Below, piece after piece: positions 14,220 through 19,066 of a stretch of 19,066 nucleotides of DNA. The notes under the pieces are model-generated. The model was not told the origin of the DNA. It saw only the letters and a program-made list of their open reading frames with translations, and made no database searches. Origin of the DNA: CAYMJK01 sp043101635 (GTDB lineage Bacteria; Planctomycetota; Phycisphaerae; Phycisphaerales; UBA1924); assembly GCA_043101635.1 (NCBI GenBank), contig JBICIE010000225.1:1-19066 (forward strand), in the 5' to 3' direction. Positions within the stretch are counted from its first letter, which is position 1. Each line of letters begins with the position of its first letter. A program made the position numbers and the translations under genes.

Positions 14220-14270
14220 AGTTGAGCTCTCCGCCGGCAGGATGGAATTCTGCCCTACTGCATGGTGCGC

Positions 14271-14304
14271 GCAAGCAAAGAGCCCGGGCAACCGACCGGG
14301 CTCT
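14271..14304 (-). terminator. Probable terminator of dnaK
   Basis: On the minus strand AGAGCCCGG, an 8-nt loop and CCGGGCTCT form a 9-bp stem (14279-14304) followed by TTGCTTGC. It lies 27 bp past the dnaK stop, in the convergent gap with rdgB. The T-run is short, so strength is uncertain. Confidence 0.6.
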
Positions 14305-14330
14305 GGGTGCTTGTCAGGTTGTCGCTCCGC

Positions 14331-16238
14331 CTACTGCTTGTCTTCCTTCACCTCGTACTCGGCGTCGATGACATCCTCGTCGCCGCCGGAGGATCCCGAT
14401 GCGCCGGGCTGGGCGCCGCCGGCGCCGGCCTGCTTGGCGGCCTCGGCCTCGTAGATCACGCGCCCGAGTTCCATGGCGCTGGACTCGAGTTCCTTGAGGG
14501 CCGCCTCGATGGCGCTCTTGTCATCGCCCTTGAGCTTGTCCTCGACGTTGCTCAGGGCGCTTTCGATGCGGCTGCGCACTTCGGAAGAGACCTTTTCGCC
14601 GTGCTCCTCCAGGCTCTTGCGGGTCTGGTGGACCATGTTCTCAGCCCGGTTCTTGGTCTCGACCGTCTCGCGCCGGCGCTTGTCCTCCTCGGCGTGTGCC
14701 GCGGCGTCCGCCTGCATCTTCTCGATCTCGTCCTTGGACAGGCCGCCCGAATTGGTAATCTTGATGTCGGCCTTCTTGCCGCTGGACTTCTCGGTCGCGG
14801 TGACCGTGAGGATGCCGTTGGCGTCGATGGCGAACTCGACTTCGATCTGCGGCATGCCGCGGGGAGACGGCGGGATCCCGCCGAGTTCGAACTGCCCGAG
14901 CGTGCGGTTGTCGCGGGCAAACTCGCGCTCGCCCTGCAGCACGTGGATCTGCACGCTGGTCTGATTGTCCGCCGCGGTCGAGAAGGTCTCCTTCTTGCTC
15001 GTCGGGATGGTGGTGTTCTTCTCGATGAGCTTGGTCATTACGCCGCCGAGGGTCTCGACGCCGAGGCTCAGGGGCGTGACATCCAGCAGCAGCACATCCT
15101 TGACATCACCCTGCAGCACGCCGCCCTGGATCGCGGCGCCGATGGCGACGACTTCATCGGGGTTGACGCTGCGGTTGGGCTCCTTGCCGAAGATCTCCCT
15201 GGCGATGGCCTGCACCCGCGGCATGCGGGTCGAGCCGCCGACCAGCACGATCTCATCGACCTTGCTGGCGTCCAGCTTGGCGTCCTTGAGGGCCTGGATG
15301 CACGGCTCGCGGAGCCGCTTGTACAGGTCGTCGCACAGGCTCTCGAACTTGCTGCGGGTGATGGTCTCCTGCAGGTGCTTGGGGCCGGTGTCGGTCGCGG
15401 TGATGAACGGCAGGTTGACCGTGGTCTCCTGCATGGTCGATAGTTCGGTCTTGGCCTTCTCCGCGGCCTCCTTGAGGCGCTGGAGCGCCATGGCGTCGCT
15501 GCGGATGTCGACGCCCTCCTTCTTGCGGAACTGGTCGGCGAGGTAGTCGATCAGGCGCTGGTCCCAGTCATCGCCGCCGAGGTGGGTGTCGCCGTTGGTG
15601 CTCAGCACCTCGAAGACGCCATCGCCGACATCGAGGATGGAGATGTCGAAGGTGCCGCCGCCGAGGTCGAATACGGCGACCTTCTCGTTGGTCTTCTTGT
15701 CCAGGCCGTAGGCCAGGGCCGCGGCGGTGGGCTCGTTGATGATGCGCTCGACCTTGAGGCCGGCGATCTCGCCGGCGTCCTTGGTCGCCTGGCGCTGCGA
15801 GTCATTGAAGTAGGCGGGCACGGTGATGACCGCGCGGTCCACCTTCTCCCCGAGATAGTCCTCGGCGACCTTCTTGAGGTCCTGGAGGATGAACGCCGAG
15901 ACCTGCTGCGGCGTGTACTCCTTGTCGCGCACCTTGACCTTCACGAAGTCCTCGGCGCCGCCGGTGACCTCGTAGGGAACGAGTTTCTCCTCCGAGGCCA
16001 CTTCCTTGTGCCGACGGCCCATGAAGCGCTTGATCGAGAAGACCGTGTTCTTCGGGTTGGTCACCTGCTGGTGGCGGGCGGGCTGGCCGACCAGCCGCTC
16101 GCCCTTGTCGGTGAAGGCCACGACCGAGGGCGTGGTCCGGTTGCCGGAGGCGTTGATGAGCACCTTCGGCTGGGCGCCCTCCATGATGGCGACGACCGAG
16201 TTGGTGGTTCCGAGGTCAATGCCGATGATCTTCGACAT
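14331..16238 (-). CDS. dnaK: Hsp70 chaperone DnaK
   Basis: A 635-residue cytoplasmic ATP-dependent chaperone that binds exposed hydrophobic peptides. Seen in order: the nucleotide-binding opening IGIDLGTTNSVVAIMEG, INEPTAAALAYGLDKK, DLGGGTFDISILDVGDG, VGGSTRMPRVQ, the linker DVLLLDVTPLSLGVETLGG, the substrate-binding beta domain, an alpha-helical lid, a Gly/Ala/Ser-rich spacer and the acidic tail DEDVIDAEYEVKEDKQ, which resembles the EEVxDAEFEEV end of many bacterial DnaKs. Length is normal. The ATG has AAGGAG 6 nt upstream (16245-16250). dnaJ and grpE are not adjacent. No CIRCE operator (TTAGCACTC inverted repeat) is seen in the 281 bp upstream, so HrcA control is not supported here. Confidence 0.98.
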   Translation of the reverse strand: MSKIIGIDLGTTNSVVAIMEGAQPKVLINASGNRTTPSVVAFTDKGERLVGQPARHQQVTNPKNTVFSIKRFMGRRHKEVASEEKLVPYEVTGGAEDFVKVKVRDKEYTPQQVSAFILQDLKKVAEDYLGEKVDRAVITVPAYFNDSQRQATKDAGEIAGLKVERIINEPTAAALAYGLDKKTNEKVAVFDLGGGTFDISILDVGDGVFEVLSTNGDTHLGGDDWDQRLIDYLADQFRKKEGVDIRSDAMALQRLKEAAEKAKTELSTMQETTVNLPFITATDTGPKHLQETITRSKFESLCDDLYKRLREPCIQALKDAKLDASKVDEIVLVGGSTRMPRVQAIAREIFGKEPNRSVNPDEVVAIGAAIQGGVLQGDVKDVLLLDVTPLSLGVETLGGVMTKLIEKNTTIPTSKKETFSTAADNQTSVQIHVLQGEREFARDNRTLGQFELGGIPPSPRGMPQIEVEFAIDANGILTVTATEKSSGKKADIKITNSGGLSKDEIEKMQADAAAHAEEDKRRRETVETKNRAENMVHQTRKSLEEHGEKVSSEVRSRIESALSNVEDKLKGDDKSAIEAALKELESSAMELGRVIYEAEAAKQAGAGGAQPGASGSSGGDEDVIDAEYEVKEDKQ

Positions 16239-16421
16239 GAAAATCTCCTTGCGCTGGGCAGCCCGCGCCCGGGCGGCCTGCGATCCAACCTGTCGCTGTG
16301 CAACCCGGGCGCCAGCGGGCCGGCCGCGCAGGCCCGGGCCGTCGCGCCAGATGCGCGCCTGCGGGGCCGGTTCGGGCCCGCCGCTGACGGGCCCAGGCCG
16401 CTTCCGCCTGCCGATCTGGCA

Positions 16422-16447
16422 GCCCTGTCCGGGGGCCCGGACAGGGC
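16422..16447. repeat. 12-bp perfect inverted repeat upstream of dnaK
   Basis: GCCCTGTCCGGG, two G, then CCCGGACAGGGC. It sits 73 bp past the stop of the Yip1-like gene and 184 bp upstream of dnaK on the same strand. No T-run follows, so it is an imperfect terminator candidate, or a leader or operator structure for dnaK. The rest of the 281-bp gap (16239-16519) is GC-rich, with only the dnaK ribosome site recognised and no gene seen. Confidence 0.5.
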
Positions 16448-16519
16448 GTTCTGGCGGCGGCGCAGGCGCTCATCAGCGTCCCGGCCCTGCGCCGAGGGCC
16501 CAGCCGGCCCCAACCGGGC

Positions 16520-17995
16520 TCATCCCGGATCGCGGGCTGTCTGCGGCCGCTCTTCCTGCACGTAGTCGGGGTGCCAGAGGGGCGCCAGATCGTGGGCGGC
16601 GCGGATGGTGTTCTGTCGCTCGAGGGCGCCGGGGAAATCAGCGGTCGGGTAGCTGGCGGCGCCGCCGTCGGCCTGGCCGACGAGGATCTGCGCCGGCGGC
16701 AGCAGCGGGTTGCTCGGCGGCGACTCGATCACGAGCCAGAGTCGCCCGTCGGCGCCCTCCGGCGCGATCCCGTGGTAGGTGAAGACGAAGTCGCCGACGC
16801 GGTGGGCGACCAGATCCGGTGGCAATTGCTCGACAATGGCGTCGATGGCGGCGCTGCGGGCGGCGCGCGGCAACTGCTGAAGCTGGGTCAGTGGTTCGCC
16901 GGCCGCGGTGATGTCGGCGGGGTTGGTCGGGCTGATCGCGCCGGCAAAGTCGTCGGCGGCAAGGCCGTCGTCGAGCAGGCGGGCCGCGTGATCCGGCCAG
17001 GCGCCGACGTCGGCGGCGTGGTCCAGCAGGGCGCTGGTCATGGCGGCGGTCGCGCCGCTGGGTGTGAACTGGGCCTGGGCCGCGGCCGCCCCGGCGGCGG
17101 CCCCGCGGGCGGTGGTGACCGCCATGAAGACGACCCCGACATAGAGACCGACGAAGGCAATGACAAAGACCAGCGGCGCGATGATCGCCGCGGTCGCGGC
17201 CCGCAGCCCGCCGATGCGATGGCCCTGCTTAAGCATGATGGCGCAGCTGACGACCCACCAGATCCAGGCGAAGTAGTTGGCGCAGGGGATGATCATGAGG
17301 ACGTTGGCGCCGGAGGAATAGAGGACGCACTGCAGCGTGCGGACGAAGCCGCGCTCGGTCCCGCCGCCGAGCAGCAGGATGAAGTGGGCCGCCGCGGCCC
17401 AGAGAAACGCGCTGAGGAAGAATCCGATCAGCGCGAAGAGCACGCCCATGACAGCCCCGAGCAGGGCCATCCCGATGGCGGCGCCGGCGCCCATGCCTGC
17501 GCCACCCACCGTGCTCATCAGCATCATCATCATGAGCCACAGCGCGACGCCCACCAGGGCCACCGACCCCTGGGTGAGCAGCGCAAAGCCCCAGGCAGCC
17601 CGGCGCGAACTCTCCGGGGGAGTGCCCTCGATGAGCTGGCCCGGCTGGAACATGGCCATCTTGACCGTGCTCAGCCAGCGCCGCGGCAGCGAGACCCCCG
17701 GCGTCAGCCACGGGTTGGTCGCCTGCATGGTCTGGGCGTCGCTGTAGCCCTCGGCCGGCAGCAGCACCATGTGATCCATGTGGATGTGCACGCCGCACTT
17801 GACGCAGTCGAAGGCGCGCGGCACGAGATGACCCGACTGATCCGTGCCGTAGTACTGCTGCCCGCAGTGGGGGCACAGATAACGCACCGACCCGGGGACG
17901 AACTCGTACTCGCTGGGGCTGAAGTTGCGCCCGCACTCCGGGCAGGTCCGATCGCGGAGGTTCCACAACGCGTAGTCGCAGGTCTTGCAGCGCAT
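16520..17995 (-). CDS. Zinc-ribbon and Yip1-like multi-pass membrane protein
   Basis: A 491-residue protein. Its N-terminus holds two zinc-ribbon-like modules made of CxxC pairs: Cys3/6 with Cys18/21, and Cys41/44 with Cys64/67. A middle region of several hydrophobic helices (about residues 130-310) resembles YIP1-family membrane domains in planctomycetes, including LWLMMMMLMSTVGGAGMG and ILLLGGGTERGFVRTLQCV. The C-terminal part from about residue 315 is soluble, with a folded-looking segment ending in VLVGQADGG-type sequence. The Cys residues imply metal binding on the cytoplasmic side. The ATG at 17995 has GGGGA 6 nt upstream. It begins 15 bp after the stop of another membrane protein gene and is probably co-transcribed with it. 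The function is unknown. Confidence 0.8.
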   Translation of the reverse strand: MRCKTCDYALWNLRDRTCPECGRNFSPSEYEFVPGSVRYLCPHCGQQYYGTDQSGHLVPRAFDCVKCGVHIHMDHMVLLPAEGYSDAQTMQATNPWLTPGVSLPRRWLSTVKMAMFQPGQLIEGTPPESSRRAAWGFALLTQGSVALVGVALWLMMMMLMSTVGGAGMGAGAAIGMALLGAVMGVLFALIGFFLSAFLWAAAAHFILLLGGGTERGFVRTLQCVLYSSGANVLMIIPCANYFAWIWWVVSCAIMLKQGHRIGGLRAATAAIIAPLVFVIAFVGLYVGVVFMAVTTARGAAAGAAAAQAQFTPSGATAAMTSALLDHAADVGAWPDHAARLLDDGLAADDFAGAISPTNPADITAAGEPLTQLQQLPRAARSAAIDAIVEQLPPDLVAHRVGDFVFTYHGIAPEGADGRLWLVIESPPSNPLLPPAQILVGQADGGAASYPTADFPGALERQNTIRAAHDLAPLWHPDYVQEERPQTARDPG

Positions 17996-18010
17996 CTGGT
18001 TCCCCGGCGC

Positions 18011-18625
18011 TTACGGCGCCCAGCCGTCGATCTCAGATCGGATCTTCGCCCGCCCGAGCCACACCAGCGAGAAGATCGGCAGGGCCCAGCCCCAGAGCAC
18101 GCCGAAGCCGGCGCCCACCAGGGCCATCGCCGCCTGGAAGCCCGGCGGAGGGCCGCCCGGCGCCGTCGCCTGCATCGCCGCGAACTGCGAGCGGGTCATG
18201 ATCGCCCCCACGGCAGCGCTGACGACCACCAGCACGATTTTCAGCAACGCCCAGCGCCGCAGCAGCATGGCGCCGCTCTGGCGGCGCTGCACAAGGCGGA
18301 CGCCCGAAACCAGCAGCAGGATCGCGACCAGTGCGCTGGCGCCCTGCAGGGCCGCCATGGCCGCCGGATGCAGCGCGCCCGCCTGCATCGCCGCGACGGC
18401 TTCTGCGGGCAGTATCCCCGCCAGCAGACGCGGCAGGCCGACTGCCGCGGCGAAGCCGATCACGGCCCCAAAGGCGCCGAGGGCGCCGAGAACGATCGCG
18501 ATGGTCCCGAGGACGCCCGGCCAGGTGGTGGGCGCCGGCGCCGGCGGCGGCGCCTGCGTGGGCGGGGCATCGGATGGTCCCGGGGACGGCGCCGGGAGCG
18601 GCCGGGATGGCTCTGGGGCTGACAT
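18011..18625 (-). CDS. Small membrane protein with Pro-rich N-terminus, unknown function
   Basis: A 204-residue protein: residues 1-33 are Pro/Ala/Ser-rich and probably disordered (cytoplasmic), followed by about four hydrophobic helices (VLGTIAIVLGALGAFGAVIG; ASALVAILLLVSGVRLV; LLKIVLVVVSAAVGAIM; GAGFGVLWGWALPIFSLVWLG). The last helix is followed by a short basic tail. The ATG at 18625 is set by GGAG 6 nt upstream. It is the first gene of a probable two-gene operon with the zinc-ribbon protein and diverges from mqnE. I recognise no family; such helix-rich partners often accompany zinc-ribbon membrane proteins in this phylum, an impression I could not verify. Confidence 0.75.
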   Translation of the reverse strand: MSAPEPSRPLPAPSPGPSDAPPTQAPPPAPAPTTWPGVLGTIAIVLGALGAFGAVIGFAAAVGLPRLLAGILPAEAVAAMQAGALHPAAMAALQGASALVAILLLVSGVRLVQRRQSGAMLLRRWALLKIVLVVVSAAVGAIMTRSQFAAMQATAPGGPPPGFQAAMALVGAGFGVLWGWALPIFSLVWLGRAKIRSEIDGWAP

Positions 18626-18671
18626 GGGAGGCTCCGGAGACTATGGCTTGTTGGGGACGGGCGGCCCGGGC

Positions 18672-18700
18672 TTGAAGGGGCGGGCCGGGCCGTCAATACT
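18672..18700 (+). promoter_or_regulatory. Candidate sigma-70-type promoter of mqnE
   Basis: TTGAAG (18672-18677), a 17-bp GC-rich spacer and AATACT (18695-18700) match 4 of 6 bases of each consensus hexamer, within the only A/T-richer patch of the 109-bp divergent gap. Initiation near 18707 would leave a leader of about 28 nt containing the ribosome site. Confidence 0.45.
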
Positions 18701-18734
18701 TTCAAAACTTCCTGAAACCTCTGCAGGAGACGCC

Positions 18735-19066
18735 GTGGCCACCGCCGCACCTGAGATCCCCCCCGCCACCACCGACTCAGATCTGGAGGCCATCCGGACC
18801 AAGATCGAGGCCGGCCAGCGCCTGTCGCTGGACGATGGCGATCTGCTCTATCGCACGCCGGACATCTGGACGGTGGTGGAACTGGCCGACCTGGTGCGCC
18901 GGCGCCTGCACGGGGATGTCGCGTACTACAACATCAACCGGCACCTGAACTACTCGAACGTGTGCGCGCTGCGCTGCGCGTTCTGCGAGTTCAAGCGGCG
19001 CAAAGATGAGCCCGGCGCCTACACGCGCACGCTGGAGGACATCCGCGCCGAGGCGCGCAAGGCCGT
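18735..19066 (+). CDS. mqnE: Aminofutalosine synthase (radical SAM), partial
   Basis: MqnE joins 3-[(1-carboxyvinyl)oxy]benzoate to adenosine from S-adenosylmethionine, giving aminofutalosine in the futalosine route to menaquinone. The first 110 residues are visible: the ELADLVRRRLHGDVAYYNIN lead-in, RHLNYSNVC and the [4Fe-4S] radical SAM triad Cys77-x3-Cys81-x2-Cys84, then EFKRRKDEPGAYT. This NRHLNY-(S/T)-NVC context is typical of MqnE; the related MqnC is less likely but not excluded by a fragment. GTG at 18735 is preceded by AGGAG with a 5-nt spacer. The catalytic barrel's remainder lies beyond the window. Confidence 0.9.
   Translation, partial: MATAAPEIPPATTDSDLEAIRTKIEAGQRLSLDDGDLLYRTPDIWTVVELADLVRRRLHGDVAYYNINRHLNYSNVCALRCAFCEFKRRKDEPGAYTRTLEDIRAEARKA

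Noticed and set aside
14236..14254. GGCAG...CTGCC inverted repeat after rdgB as its terminator
   Set aside because: Arms of only 5 bp, an open loop and no T-run; too weak to call.
16239..16519. CIRCE operator upstream of dnaK
   Set aside because: No TTAGCACTC-N9-GAGTGCTAA or near match is present.
16571..18622. 683-residue open frame on the plus strand
   Set aside because: It spans two genes on the other strand, with no ribosome site, no domain and shadow-like Gly/Asp/Arg/Glu composition.
1..19066. tRNA, rRNA or other structured RNA genes
   Set aside because: No recognisable tRNA cloverleaf or rRNA segment was found on reading either strand; the non-coding gaps are short.

Overview
The window is very GC-rich and bacterial. 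It looks like a planctomycete, most likely of the Phycisphaerae type, although no rRNA or marker tree is available to prove this. The hints are a prepilin-type protein with an H-x9-DG C-terminal box, a futalosine-pathway menaquinone gene, REP/RAYT elements reading GTGVSPV and RRDACAT, and secreted proteins without recognisable families. The first 17 bases equal the end of the Illumina TruSeq adapter, so the left edge is an untrimmed contig end.

Layout. A 5'-truncated view (3' end missing) of a GT9 glycosyltransferase reads leftward (18-475). Two secreted proteins of unknown function read rightward (605-3934). A leftward block of five genes follows (3943-9697): a prepilin-like protein, anmK, murQ, a sodium:solute symporter and nagZ. 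Several of these overlap and they form a peptidoglycan-recycling unit. Divergent from it is a secreted Gly/Arg/Gln/Pro-rich protein (9824-10690) ending in a clear hairpin terminator. Leftward again come rpiA and an ALDH7-type aldehyde dehydrogenase (10759-12967). Divergent from these is rdgB (13026-14219). dnaK reads leftward (14331-16238), behind two membrane-protein genes, one with zinc ribbons and a Yip1-like membrane region. The right edge holds the start of mqnE.

How the genes work together. AnmK phosphorylates anhydro-MurNAc to MurNAc-6-phosphate, MurQ cleaves this to GlcNAc-6-phosphate and lactate, and NagZ releases GlcNAc from muropeptide fragments. The symporter, translationally coupled to both murQ and nagZ, is the natural candidate importer of one of these sugars.

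Most striking points. (1) rdgB is interrupted, exactly in phase, by a 531-bp RAYT transposase element with 25-bp perfect terminal inverted repeats, each a hairpin. The frame stays open from the rdgB start to the rdgB stop, predicting a 397-residue RdgB-RAYT-RdgB chimera with every RdgB motif intact. (2) nagZ carries an in-frame 132-bp insertion made of three 30-bp tandem palindromic units plus one inverted copy, adding 44 residues beside the active-site loop. Two unrelated palindromic element families are thus hosted inside essential-type or core genes without breaking them, comparable to Rickettsia palindromic elements. (3) Five genes that lack a Shine-Dalgarno sequence have a TANNNT box 6-7 nt before the start codon, which suggests leaderless transcripts.
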